A stretch of 53,464 nt of DNA, taken from positions 1 through 53,464 of the forward strand of contig JAJRRB010000010.1 of NCBI GenBank assembly GCA_024279915.1, read 5' to 3'. Origin of the DNA: Deltaproteobacteria bacterium. GTDB taxonomy: Bacteria > Desulfobacterota > Desulfuromonadia > Desulfuromonadales > BM103. Position numbers and translations under genes: made by a program. The notes beneath the pieces were generated by a model. The model was not told the origin of the DNA. It ran no database searches and worked only from the letters and a program-made list of their open reading frames with translations. Numbering within the stretch: position 1 is the stretch's first letter; the number at the start of each line of letters is the position of its first letter. Below, piece by piece: positions 18,525 to 28,384 of the stretch.

Positions 18525-20641
18525 TTACTGAATGCTTATCTCCGTCTGTTCTGAGACCCGCGCATCGTAGAGATATGCGTATTGTCCTTTTTTAACCGCT
18601 TCCACAGCAATGCGCATCTCACCGTCATTGACTATTTGCAGACTCTTTATTCGCTGTGGCAAGGGCAGCTTCATCGTGCCCCCTGGGTTACTACTGGCAA
18701 TCAGGCCATCGTTCACCACGGCAAGTTGATCAATGCGTAGTGGCGTCGGCAAAGTCCCGATGGGAATAGCACGACCGCGATCTTTAACATCAATCATGAA
18801 AAGACCTTTAGCTCTATCGGCAACCAGCAGCAGGTCATCGTAGAGAACCATCTGTCCAGCATGTCCAGGAGTGTCAATAATCTGCATGATTTGAGGACGG
18901 GACGGAGAGCTCACATCGACGACATGTACTCCTCCTTCACCCTGCGAGATATAAACTCGCTGACCATCAATCAGGATATCCCTAGCGATGTTGATCGACT
19001 GTAGATGTTTGGGCGAGGTCATATTTGCAATCTGTACCGGCTGTTCAGGATCATTGACATCCACCACCAGCACTCCAGCCTGACGCGTGATTACGAGCAG
19101 ATGACCGGAGTCCAGAAACTCAAAGGATCTGGGTCCCCCCGGTAGTTGCAAGTTGCTGGTCACCACCAGCTCCTCGGGTCTGAATCCAGAGAAAATACGT
19201 AAACCGTCCTGATGGACGACATACAGGTAACGACCCAGGACACGGGCCTCTCTGGCTCCTTCCATCACAACCATCGAACCGACTCTTTGAATCTTATCGT
19301 TTTCACGTTGTTCAAAAAGACTGACGCCTTTTCCCCTTGTAACGGTCATGAACCGGCTTGATGAGTACTTATCCGTTGCTGTTTTTTTACCAAAATCAAC
19401 GAGGCTATTATTTTTGTAGCTGTAGCCATAGACATGACCATTCCACGGCTGCAGTTTATAATGCTCCTGATCAATCATGGCCTCTGTTGCCAGCAACGAG
19501 TATTCACCCCCAGCGATTTTATCGAGGGAGAACATCTCCAGTCCATCCTTACTGACTCCAAAAAACTTTCCGGCTGTAGCTTCATCCCAATGAAAGTCTT
19601 TGGCTTTCTCAACTCGCCACTGAGTACTGGTGCCGTTGGTTGAGCGACATCTATCAGAGCCATGCCGCTGGCAATAAGGCTGACAGCGAGGCTTGCTTGG
19701 CCAGGGATTCGTTCAAGCAGTAATGGATTGCCAGGAAGGGTTAATTGCGTAGGGTTATTCAACACCGGCCAGGACGACAAGTTAAACAGGTGCAACTTGT
19801 CATCGGCTACAGTAACAGCAAGGGTCTCATCGACAAAGGCAATCCCCCGTACATTGGCCGGGAAGTCAAGACTCCCAGTCTCAAGCAGTTGCCCATCCTG
19901 AATAATCTCAAAAAGATACACACGACCTTTTAAGGTGCCAACAGCCAACCGATTGCCCTGCAGAGCGATTCGCCAGGGAGACTCTATGGAAGCGAGTATT
20001 TCCAGAACTGGATTCTTTACGGAGAGATCGATTCGACCAACGCCTTGGAAAACATCCGTGAGATAAACAATATTTCGATCGGCCACCATGCTTGAAACCA
20101 GCCCAGATCCAGAGATATGTCTGCCAAGTTTTAAAGCCTTTGGATCTTTTAAATCAATCAGATAAAACCCTTCGTGACGCTGCATCCCGACCAGAGCCTG
20201 GTCGCCAACAATCTTGATCTGTCTGACAGAACCTGGCAAATCAAGAGAGCCCAGAATCTTCGGATTTTTCCCTCCATGAAGATCAATACTGACGATTTTT
20301 TTTTCATAACAGGCAACCAGGGCAAGATCATTTTTAACATCAATGGCTTTTGCGGAAATTCCGTCCAATTGTTGCCAGATCAAGGCTTCTTCATTGACCA
20401 GGTTCTCAGCCATAACAACTCTGATATCAGAATGGAAACCTGCTCCATAAATGGACACAACAGCAGGCGTTTGTTCCTTTTCTGCAGAAGCATGTGACAG
20501 GGAAAAAGGTGGCTTGTCTCCCTGATGTTCACTTACCAGCAAGGCGATCAGAAGCGCTACCACAAGGAGATAGAGCAGAATCAACAGAGGCTTCAGCGAA
20601 GCATTTCGTTTACTGAGAGCCATGAGCTTATTGAAGGCCAT
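18525..20641 (-). pseudogene. Membrane-anchored LVIVD-type beta-propeller protein B, split by a 1-nt frameshift
   Basis: Two overlapping frames make one protein. The 5' part (from ATG 20641, GGAG upstream) has a membrane anchor (about 17-40) and propeller repeats ending ALIDVAQPTAPVLSGELRK. The 3' part continues as AKDFHWDEATAGKFFGVSKDGLEMFSLDK and further repeats such as VLVVDVNDPEQPVQIA and GVHVVDVSSPSRPQIM. Adding one A to the AAA run at 19605-19607 (minus strand) joins them into about 704 residues, close to its 735-residue neighbour. The gene overlaps propeller A by 14 nt. A sequencing error, a recent mutation or slippage-based phase switching could explain it. Function unknown; the propeller should face the periplasm. 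Confidence 0.75.
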
Positions 20642-22835
20642 GGGCTGCTCCGGTTGTTCTGTCATCAGGCAAGGCAGAGAGGGTCAGGATACCCGGGACA
20701 GTTATGACTTCACGGTCATTAAAAAGTTCCAGTCGATACCGATCATGAAGAGGTTCTGCCGACTCAGTATCTCGGACAATTTGAAGACGTTCAGTTTCTC
20801 CAGGCAGTACAATTCGTGGAGCAGGCAACACAGACCAACCAACCCCTGGCACATAACCGGCCCAGGAATCTGGGGAGGCAACAGCAAACCTGGTCACCCC
20901 CGGAAAGGCAATTTTACCAAGTTTCTGTAACGAATCGCTGTTCCTTATGTCGACAACACGAATTTCACTTCCAGTTGATATCAGACAAAAATCGTTAACC
21001 GTGGCAAGAGCGTAGATCGGGACAGGGAAGCCAATCAAGCCCACAAACTCAAGCTGACCATCGGAAGCTATCTGCCCACTGAGAAGCCCAGCCGAACCCG
21101 CAGCTGCCAGCACCCTGTTACCTCCAGCGCTGGATAATTGCCGCACATCAACCAGAGGTTCCAGCTGCCGAGGAATCACCCAATTGTGACTTGCCGAGAG
21201 GAGATCCGGGTCTTCAACAGAAAAACACAAAACCCCGTCTTTGCCAGCGGCAACACATAAAGTCTCTTGTACAACGAGACCGTCCCAGGATTCTGCGGCA
21301 GAGGATTCAATTTGACCGGAAAAAACGAAATGGCCGGATTCACCTTCTGCAATAATATTAATAGCAGATCCACCACCGACATAAAGGCGGTTATCGGATG
21401 TAGCCAGCCAACGTTGAGCTGACGGCAGCTGCAAACTTTCTTGCAAATCCAGCACGCCCCCCTCGCCCCTGTGAAAGAACTGCACCAGTCCATCGTCATC
21501 CAGAATAACGAGAAACCCTCGCCAAAACAGTTTATCAATAATTTCTGTTTCATCAGGCAGCGTCTGGACATCAGTAACGGCAACTGGCAACGGGTCCTGG
21601 CTTTCACCCAGTAAAGTGAAACCGTCACCAGCTTGCGTTGACATTAATTCATCGGTAACAGTTACAGGCTTTTTAGAGCCATTAAACGATGCAAGAAAAG
21701 CCGGAAGACCGAAAACTTGCAGATAGCCGTTCAGGGTAAAATAATAGAGGTGATGATCATACATCATTAATTGTGCGGAGTGGTTTGCCTCTTCAACGAC
21801 GGTCGATACGACAGGATGCAAAGGGTCATGCATGTCAATTACGTACACGCGCTTTCGTTCTCCCAGTGCAAATACAGTGTCACCGCGACGAATTAACTGC
21901 TTGACCACGTCATTAAGTATAAGAGAAGCGACAACGACCGGATGAAGCGGATCGCTAAAATCATAAACGTGTAGGCCGACGCGTAAATCCGTAGTCAACA
22001 GGTAATCTTCAAAAGGTACAAAGTCACCTGTCAGCGATGGGCTACTGGTGCTGCCAAGCGGAGCAATTTGAAAATCATCGGTAAGATCATACAAATGAAT
22101 GGAGTGATCCCCTTTGTAACCTCCAGAGTTTGCATAGACCACTAGTTGATGATTCCTCACGAAGAAGGACATCGCCTGATTCGGCAGATTGAGCCTGGAG
22201 AGCTCACGCGGTTGGTGGGGATTGCCCAAGTCAGCAATAACCAGCTTATTATGCTGTGCATCTGGGCGACTGAGAAGCAGGTAGGCAATATCTCCATGCA
22301 TCTCCATATATCGAACCTTTCGATATGGCAGAAGACCTGACAACTTTGGTTCGTGTGGATTCGCGCAGTCGATAATCTGCACCTTGCCAGAATTGTTCAA
22401 TGACAGTATAAAATTTCTTCGACGAAATGCTTGCAAGGGCGCCCCTGAAAGGAAGAGTTCACCCACTGAGCCTTTGGAGAATTCCGCAACTCTTTTAACC
22501 GCCTGCAACCCGTCAAAACCGTTATCATTCGTCTTTTCGACATCAGCTCCGTCAACTCGCAAGAATTCACCCCATATTTCAGGGAGACCTGGTAAACGAC
22601 CGTCATCCGGGCCTAATGGCAGCAGTATTTTAGAATATTCGGTAGATTGACCAACTGCTTTGAGAAGTGAAAATTCTCCCTTATGATCTTCAAATACGGC
22701 AGTCGGGTTTCCTTGCGTTTGGGAGAATTGATCGAACTCCAGATCAAACAACAGGACAAAAAAAGCCGTGACCATAAAGGCGTAGACAGAGAGTGCGCTT
22801 CCCCAGTAAACAATTTTTCGAAAAGACTTATTCAT
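20628..22835 (-). CDS. Membrane-anchored LVIVD-type beta-propeller protein A
   Basis: 735 residues. One N-terminal membrane segment (about 9-31) anchors a large outside domain. This has blade repeats of the form V-x-x-x-D-x-x-(D/N)-P-x-x-P: LVIADLGNPHQPRELS, LHVYDFSDPLHPVVVA, VYVIDMHDPLHPVVST, and later VRVVDIRNSDSLQKLG. These suggest two propellers in tandem or one large one. No enzyme motif is visible. It starts 8 nt after the hybrid kinase gene and overlaps propeller B, so all three form one operon convergent on the receptor. It might be a periplasmic scaffold or ligand-handling partner of the receptor or kinase; this is inferred only from context. Confidence 0.72.
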   Translation of the reverse strand: MNKSFRKIVYWGSALSVYAFMVTAFFVLLFDLEFDQFSQTQGNPTAVFEDHKGEFSLLKAVGQSTEYSKILLPLGPDDGRLPGLPEIWGEFLRVDGADVEKTNDNGFDGLQAVKRVAEFSKGSVGELFLSGAPLQAFRRRNFILSLNNSGKVQIIDCANPHEPKLSGLLPYRKVRYMEMHGDIAYLLLSRPDAQHNKLVIADLGNPHQPRELSRLNLPNQAMSFFVRNHQLVVYANSGGYKGDHSIHLYDLTDDFQIAPLGSTSSPSLTGDFVPFEDYLLTTDLRVGLHVYDFSDPLHPVVVASLILNDVVKQLIRRGDTVFALGERKRVYVIDMHDPLHPVVSTVVEEANHSAQLMMYDHHLYYFTLNGYLQVFGLPAFLASFNGSKKPVTVTDELMSTQAGDGFTLLGESQDPLPVAVTDVQTLPDETEIIDKLFWRGFLVILDDDGLVQFFHRGEGGVLDLQESLQLPSAQRWLATSDNRLYVGGGSAINIIAEGESGHFVFSGQIESSAAESWDGLVVQETLCVAAGKDGVLCFSVEDPDLLSASHNWVIPRQLEPLVDVRQLSSAGGNRVLAAAGSAGLLSGQIASDGQLEFVGLIGFPVPIYALATVNDFCLISTGSEIRVVDIRNSDSLQKLGKIAFPGVTRFAVASPDSWAGYVPGVGWSVLPAPRIVLPGETERLQIVRDTESAEPLHDRYRLELFNDREVITVPGILTLSALPDDRTTGAAHGLQ

Positions 22836-22843
22836 AAAGAGGG

Positions 22844-24922
22844 CTAGTGAACTGAAACAGGGGCTTGAGTCTGTGACAGGGCATCAGCACCAAGCCATCG
22901 GACCAAAACATCCTTCAGCTCAGATTGACGGAATGGTTTACTGAGAAAGTCGTTCATGCCAGCCGCAAGACATTGCTCCTCATCTTCCGCGCGAGCATAG
23001 GCTGTTAAGGCGACAATTGGTGTTGACAATCCCTGCGCACGCAATTGAGTCGTTGTCTCGAAACCGTCTAACTTCGGCATCTGGCAATCCATTAAAATCA
23101 AGTCGACTTTTTCATCAGCAAGAAAATCAATTGCCGCCTGACCATCATCGACAATCATCAGTTCAATGCCCAGCTGCTGCAGCAGGATCGAGATTAAACT
23201 CTGCGTCGTCGGATTGTCCTCTGCGAGCAGAACACGCCTGATGCCAGAGGCAACCGGTTCAGCGACAACAGGAGCATCTGTCAGAGCAGATTTTGGTGAA
23301 GGGAACTGCTTTAGTAAAAGGGAAGGTTTTGACGAGGAGGGTTGCTCAGTTGCAAACAAAGGCAATTCCGACTGTTTGGAGAGCGGCATTGGCAATTGGA
23401 CAGTAAAGGTGCTGCCTTTGCCAACCTTACTTGTAACTGTCACCTGCCCGCCCATCAACAGGACCAATTCTTTGGTGATCGCCAAGCCCAGCCCTGTGCC
23501 GCCATATTTGCGAGTTGTACTACTGTCGCCCTGATCAAAAGAATCAAAAATTCGCGACAAAACTTCTGGAGGGATGCCAACCCCTGTATCCTGAATTACT
23601 AAGATCCAATCAGACAATCCTTCCGTTGGGCGACTCGTTGCCGACAGTGAAACCGTGATTTTTCCGGCATCGGTAAACTTGATCGCGTTGCCGACCAGAT
23701 TCACCAGAATCTGGCGAACACGACTGGGGTCCCCATTCACAATCGGCAGTTCACCGGAAGTTCTCACGACAAGCTCAAGACCTTTAGCATGTGCATTAAC
23801 ATCCATCAAGCAGGCGACATCTTCTGTTAACCGGATCAAGTCGATTGGCACTGAATCGATCTCCAGGCGTCCGGCCTCAATTTTCGAAAAATCAAGAATG
23901 TCGTTAAGAATAGTCAGTAGAGCATCACCAGACCGATAAATCGTTTCAACCAACTTATGATCCTGCTCGGTAAGATCTTTTTGCCGCAGAAGGTCTGCCA
24001 TGCCAAGCACACCGATCATTGGCGTACGTAGCTCATGGCTCATATTTGCCAGGAAGCGGGATTTGGCGACAGTTGCCTGCTCTGCCTTCTCTTTTTCCGT
24101 CTCCAGCGCGCGGGTCCTTACCTGGACCTCCATTTCAAGATTCTTGCGATGGCGTTCAAGCATCTGGTCGCGCTCTTTCAAGGCCCGCATCATTTCATCA
24201 AAGCCATGGAAGAGCAGGTTGAATTCGTCATCCGTTTCTTTCGGCACAAAACCAACCAGACGCTTCTCGCGAGAAATCTGTTGCATCTGTGAGGCAAGCT
24301 GTTCGACCGGGCCTGAGATGTGTCGTTGCAGGCGGATACTCAACAGATAGGTCATCAGCATGGCTGCGCCCATAGCCAGAAGCCAGCCAAGGGCCAGGTG
24401 TAATTGATGCTTGCGCAAATCGATGAGTTCTATACTGAGATAATTATATCCAACATGACTACCCTCAAAAGAGATCGGCATAAAATACGCGAGACGATCT
24501 TCCTCCTGCCAGATCTGTTCGGTACCCTGTTCCATTCCCTCAGCAATCTGACGGGCCTCAACCTGGAGGAATTTCAATTCTTTTGCCGAATTGATGCGAA
24601 TGTGGCTATTCTGGGATCGAGAGTAACCAGCAACCGACTTTCCATTCGGCAGAATGAGATAGGCTGAGGCAACATCTTTGCGAGCGGACAGGGAGTTGAG
24701 GATTTTTCTAACAGCAACATGGTCCTTGATCGTCATGGGAAACTGCGCATTACTTGAAATCAGCTTAGACAGAGAGCCAATATCATCAAGGGCAATATTC
24801 TGCCTGTGCTTCAGCTCAAAGAAGACAAACTGCAGAGAGGTCATGACCAGCACGAACATGCTGACCAGGAATATGACACCCGTCATCTTCTGTTGGACGG
24901 AACGCGGTTTACGAATAAACAT
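22844..24922 (-). CDS. Hybrid sensor histidine kinase with CHASE8-like periplasmic domain and C-terminal receiver
   Basis: 692 residues. TM1 (about 13-35), periplasmic domain (36-172) resembling CHASE8 ([29 protein letters not shown]), TM2 (about 175-196), HAMP, then a coiled coil. The HisKA domain has SHELRTPM with His296. The HATPase has the N box at Asn412, DTGVGIP at 445-451 and GGTGLGL at 474-480. The receiver (about 561-680) has acidic E568/D569, phospho-acceptor Asp612 and Lys662. No Hpt or DNA-binding output is present, so the phosphate must pass to a protein encoded elsewhere. CHASE8 sensors are often found near TonB receptors and YfiR proteins; here the partners are two propellers. 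A hairpin covers its ribosome site. Confidence 0.9.
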   Translation of the reverse strand: MFIRKPRSVQQKMTGVIFLVSMFVLVMTSLQFVFFELKHRQNIALDDIGSLSKLISSNAQFPMTIKDHVAVRKILNSLSARKDVASAYLILPNGKSVAGYSRSQNSHIRINSAKELKFLQVEARQIAEGMEQGTEQIWQEEDRLAYFMPISFEGSHVGYNYLSIELIDLRKHQLHLALGWLLAMGAAMLMTYLLSIRLQRHISGPVEQLASQMQQISREKRLVGFVPKETDDEFNLLFHGFDEMMRALKERDQMLERHRKNLEMEVQVRTRALETEKEKAEQATVAKSRFLANMSHELRTPMIGVLGMADLLRQKDLTEQDHKLVETIYRSGDALLTILNDILDFSKIEAGRLEIDSVPIDLIRLTEDVACLMDVNAHAKGLELVVRTSGELPIVNGDPSRVRQILVNLVGNAIKFTDAGKITVSLSATSRPTEGLSDWILVIQDTGVGIPPEVLSRIFDSFDQGDSSTTRKYGGTGLGLAITKELVLLMGGQVTVTSKVGKGSTFTVQLPMPLSKQSELPLFATEQPSSSKPSLLLKQFPSPKSALTDAPVVAEPVASGIRRVLLAEDNPTTQSLISILLQQLGIELMIVDDGQAAIDFLADEKVDLILMDCQMPKLDGFETTTQLRAQGLSTPIVALTAYARAEDEEQCLAAGMNDFLSKPFRQSELKDVLVRWLGADALSQTQAPVSVH

Positions 24923-24926
24923 GAGC

Positions 24927-24950
24927 TTTCCGGACCCCCTGTACCGGAAA
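24927..24950 (-). promoter_or_regulatory. Hairpin over the ribosome site of the kinase gene
   Basis: 7-bp inverted repeat TTTCCGG / CCGGAAA with a 10-nt loop. Its start-proximal arm contains the GGAAAG that would serve as the ribosome-binding site, ending 4 nt before the ATG at 24922. Formation in mRNA would mask initiation. Confidence 0.45.
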
Positions 24951-25127
24951 CTTAGAGGTATAATCCATAGGATTTTAGCAGTTAAACGCTCACATGAAAA
25001 GAGAAACTGCAGGACTAAAACAGACGGCTGGCGAGATCAGTCGGAAGAACGCCCTTGTGTTCTAAAAAGGAGGGAGTGGGGGATCTGTCTAAGAATAAGC
25101 TTTTATCACAAACACTTTAAGAAAGCA

Positions 25128-26120
25128 TCAGAGGGTGACATCGACAACCACCCGACCGTTAACTTTCCCGGCCAAAAGTTTTTAAGCAAATTGAGGAACC
25201 TCTTGCAAAGAGATCACCTTGAAGATCTGCTCCAGAAGGTCGACAGGTAGTTCCCTGGACAATCTTTCCCAAGCTACTTTTCGCAAGTTTACCGGGCAGG
25301 TGGTCACCTCTACGCCAACCAGCTTGATCGCTCTCAAGATGAAAGGCATAACAGTCGTGTTTAGTTCGCTTCCCCCGGTCAAACCGGTCGCGGCAACGGT
25401 GCCACCATAATTCATCTCAGCCAGTATCCGAGCGAGCACATTTCCTCCTACCGTATCAACCGCCCCTACCCAGCGTTGACTTTCCAGAGGTCGCGCAGAC
25501 CGCTCAAGCTCAGCCCTATCAACAATTTCTGTGGCGCCAAGCCGATAAAGATAATCATCCTTATCCCTGCGTCCCGTAACAGCAGCGACGCGGTAACCCA
25601 ATTCGGCAAGCAAAGCGACTGCAATCCCTCCCACACCGCCACTGGCGCCGGTGACCAAAATGGTTCCCTGTTCCGGGATTACGCCTTGTTCCTCCAAAGC
25701 CATTACACACAACATGGCCGTGAGACCAGCAGAACCGATGGCCATGGCCATCAATCCACTCAGGCCTTGAGGAAGAGGGATGAGCCATTCGGATTTAAGC
25801 CTCGCCTTCTGCGTATACCCACCCCAGTAGCGTTCTCCCACACCCCAGCCAGTAAGCAATACCTTATCTCCTGACTGAAAGTCTGGAGATTCAGAGGTTA
25901 AAACTTCACCGGTCAAATCCACACCTGGGATCAGCGGGTATTGACGAACAATCTTGCCCCGACCTGCCACAGCCAGACAGTCTTTATAATTGAGGCTGGA
26001 GTATTTCACCGCGACCAGAACATCGCCCTCGGGCAAATTGTCAATAGAGAGCTGCTGGATGTGGTGTTCGATCTTGCCTTGCTCCTGAGTCAGAACCAGA
26101 GCTTTGAATTTATCAATCAC
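25128..26120 (-). pseudogene. acuI: AcuI/YhdH-type acrylyl-CoA (quinone) reductase gene with in-frame TAA near the 3' end
   Basis: Medium-chain reductase, 312 residues to the first stop. GroES-like part includes SSLNYKDCLAVAGRGK and PLIPGVDLTGEV; the Rossmann part includes VTGASGGVGGIAVALLAELGY and TGRRDK, typical of AcuI/YhdH, which reduces acryloyl-CoA with NADPH and lacks zinc. After EVPQFA comes TAA (25182-25184). The same frame then continues KLLAGKVNGRVVVDVTL to TGA at 25128, the normal C-terminus of the family, for about 330 codons. The lost strand is part of the catalytic domain, so the short form may be unstable. GTG start overlaps the GntR stop (GTGA) with GAGGGAG upstream. Confidence 0.8.
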
Positions 26121-26866
26121 TGAGCTCCCTCATCACGTTCGCGACGCCACTTCTGAGCCTGGGCGTACTGTTTGCACAGGTAATTCATTTGCTCAGCCAT
26201 GGCTTTTTCTGCAATTCCAGCATTCTGTGCTTTGATCGCTTTATAGATGCGCTCATGTTGTGCGAGAATTTTTGCACGATCTCTGAATCTAAAAATAACC
26301 AGGTTCGTCGCCGGTTGCAGGGCTTCAATAGCGGCAAACATGACAAACTGTAGAACCGGATTCCGGGTCGCATCGACTAACGCCCGGTGAAAGCGAACGT
26401 CCGAGGCACAAAAGTCCACATCACTCAGTTCTGGATCTTTTTGTTTGGCTATTTCTTCTTTCATTGCCTGCAACTGAGCCTCTTCCCGGTTTTCAGCAGC
26501 AAGCCGGCAACAAACCAGTTCCAGTTCGCGACGTGCTTCAGCAATTTCAGAAAGGCTGAACTCACCGATACTGACCATGAGCATAGCGGCTCCCGTCAGA
26601 GATGAGCGGAGATCTTCCTGGCTGGGCCGGTTAACAAAGGTGCCACCAGTTGGACCACGACGAGTACGGATGAGATTCTGAGCGGCAAGCTGCTTAAGTG
26701 CTTCTCGAATTGTCGGGCGGGAGACACTGTATTTTTCTGCCAATATCTCCTCAGTCGGTAGCTGGTCATCGACCTTGAGGCTCCCGTCAACAATCGCATT
26801 ACGGATGTTTTCCGCGATCTGCTTGGCAAGGCTTACTGCAACAAGTGGTTTATAATTTATCGCCAT
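26117..26866 (-). CDS. GntR-family transcriptional regulator, FadR (FCD) subfamily
   Basis: 249 residues. An N-terminal winged helix (about 8-80) has LPTEEILAEKYSVSRPTIREALKQLAAQNLIRTRRGPTGGTFV. An all-helical FCD ligand domain (about 95-235) has metal-ligand-like residues (D...RFHRALVDATRNP and later H). These regulators usually bind small carboxylates or acyl-CoA-related effectors and repress a neighbouring operon. It is translationally coupled to the AcuI-like gene and divergent from the second reductase gene. A TTGT-N3-ACAA site in the intergenic region is its probable operator. Confidence 0.9.
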   Translation of the reverse strand: MAINYKPLVAVSLAKQIAENIRNAIVDGSLKVDDQLPTEEILAEKYSVSRPTIREALKQLAAQNLIRTRRGPTGGTFVNRPSQEDLRSSLTGAAMLMVSIGEFSLSEIAEARRELELVCCRLAAENREEAQLQAMKEEIAKQKDPELSDVDFCASDVRFHRALVDATRNPVLQFVMFAAIEALQPATNLVIFRFRDRAKILAQHERIYKAIKAQNAGIAEKAMAEQMNYLCKQYAQAQKWRRERDEGAQ

Positions 26867-26956
26867 ACTTCCAAAGGTCTCCCTGTTTGTTCTGGTGCAA
26901 GCTGTTTTCTAGTTTCTCAAGATAGCCTATTTACATTGCCAGGGGAAGTATTTATA

Positions 26957-26981
26957 TATTTGTTTGACAAATAAACAAATA
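26957..26981. promoter_or_regulatory. Candidate GntR/FadR-type operator between the regulator and the divergent reductase
   Basis: Contains TTGTTTGACAA (26960-26970), a perfect TTGT-N3-ACAA palindrome of the form bound by FCD-type GntR proteins. It is nested in a longer 9-bp inverted repeat TATTTGTTT / AAACAAATA (26957-26981). TTGACA inside it could be the -35 of the plus-strand reductase, but the -10 is poor. The rest of the 237-nt region (26867-27103) shows no gene. Confidence 0.6.
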
Positions 26982-27103
26982 CTGGTTAGGGTTCCTGAAA
27001 TATTGATTAAAGCGAAAAGTCTTCAGCCACTGAAGGGGTCTCTCCTCCAAAGAAAGTCTAACACCTCCAGTAAAGAGTCTAACCATATGCAAAGGAGCAA
27101 GCC

Positions 27104-28168
27104 ATGAAAGCACTTGTCTACAAAGAGTACGCGCCCGACGATAATTTCAAAGATATTCTGAGTGTAGAGGATGTCCCGAATCCAGAGCCGAAATCGAATG
27201 AGGTGCTGATTCAGGTTAAGGCATCTGCACTCAACTATAATGATGTCTGGGGCATGCGCGGCAACCCGATTCCGGTCGAGCTTCCGCACATTTCAGGTTC
27301 TGATGCCGCCGGTGATGTGCTTGCTGTCGGTAGCGAAGTAACCAGCATCAAAGTTGGTGACCGAGTCGCAGTCCACGCCAACATCTCTTGCCGGGTTTGC
27401 GAAGCCTGCACCAGCGGCCGAGAATACGACTGCGCAAAACGAATGGTTTGGGGCTTCCAGACAACCCCCGGTAGCCACGCTGAACAAGTTTGTCTACCAG
27501 AAATTAATGTAGTGAAGATTCCCGACACGGTCAGTTATGAACAAGCTGCCGCTGCCGCCATGAACCTGCTCACCGCCTGGCACATGCTGGTCGGACGCGC
27601 TCAGATCCAACCGGGGCAACTCGTGCTAATCATGGGCGGTCGCTCTGGTGTTGGCCACCTGGGGATCCAGATTGCCAAACTCTACAACTGTACCGTTATT
27701 GCAACCGCCAGCCCAGAAAACGCAGATCTATGCAAAGAGCTAGGTGCGGACTATGTAGTCAACCATCGCGACGAAGGCTGGGTTAAGGAGGTTCGTGGAA
27801 TCTGCAAGGAAATCGCCAAAAAGAAAGGTGGCGTTCCAGGCATCGACGTCTCCTTCGACCATATCGGAGAGACTCATTTCAACGCCCAACTGACCCTTTT
27901 GAAATTCGGCGGCACCTTGGTCAGCTGCGGCGCCACCACCGGCTTTGACGCTAAAATTGACCTGCGCCATGTCTTCTTCAAGGGTACCAACATTCTCGGT
28001 TCCACCCAGGGCACCAAAGCTGAACTTGAGCAGGGGCTTTACTGGATGGGTCAGGGCAAAATCAAGTCCGCCATCGGCGCCGAGTATACCTTTGATCAAG
28101 CCGCAGAAGCCTATGCTCAATTTGTTTCCGGAAAAGGACTCTTTGGCAAGATCATTATAAAACCATAA
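27104..28168 (+). CDS. Zinc-containing medium-chain dehydrogenase/reductase, crotonyl-CoA reductase-like
   Basis: 354 residues. The GroES-like domain has ASALNYNDVWGMRG, the NYN-x-VW form seen in crotonyl-CoA reductases, in place of a catalytic-zinc cysteine. A four-cysteine structural-zinc lobe follows (C96, C99, C102, C110). WGFQTTPGSHAEQ and a Rossmann motif GGRSGVGHLGIQIA come next. It probably reduces an enoyl-CoA or a related unsaturated substrate with NAD(P)H; the substrate is not determined. AAGGAG lies 6 nt before the ATG. It is divergent from the FadR-type regulator and its coupled AcuI-like reductase, so the three are probably one regulon. Confidence 0.8.
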   Translation: MKALVYKEYAPDDNFKDILSVEDVPNPEPKSNEVLIQVKASALNYNDVWGMRGNPIPVELPHISGSDAAGDVLAVGSEVTSIKVGDRVAVHANISCRVCEACTSGREYDCAKRMVWGFQTTPGSHAEQVCLPEINVVKIPDTVSYEQAAAAAMNLLTAWHMLVGRAQIQPGQLVLIMGGRSGVGHLGIQIAKLYNCTVIATASPENADLCKELGADYVVNHRDEGWVKEVRGICKEIAKKKGGVPGIDVSFDHIGETHFNAQLTLLKFGGTLVSCGATTGFDAKIDLRHVFFKGTNILGSTQGTKAELEQGLYWMGQGKIKSAIGAEYTFDQAAEAYAQFVSGKGLFGKIIIKP

Positions 28169-28282
28169 AAATGGCCTTGCATTGAAATCTCAAGAGAATA
28201 GACACCTTTGAAACATGTTACGAGGTCGTCTATTGCTTGACCCTTCAACTGGCCTTTCCATGAAATTTATGTCATCATCCAG

Positions 28283-28310
28283 CCCCGCCTCACAGCGGGG
28301 TTTTTATTTT
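28283..28310 (+). terminator. Rho-independent terminator after the reductase gene
   Basis: 6-bp G+C stem CCCCGC / GCGGGG with a 6-nt loop, then TTTTTATTTT. Located 115 nt past the reductase stop. Confidence 0.85.
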
Positions 28311-28384
28311 CAAGATCAACTATTAATCAGTGAACAGTGCGCTACAATTAATCACCTCAATGACACTATAGAATGGAGCACCTG

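Noticed and set aside
24678-25250. 190-residue plus-strand frame over the kinase start and the intergenic region
   Set aside because: Low-complexity, no ribosome site; covers the kinase promoter region and the end of the AcuI-like gene.
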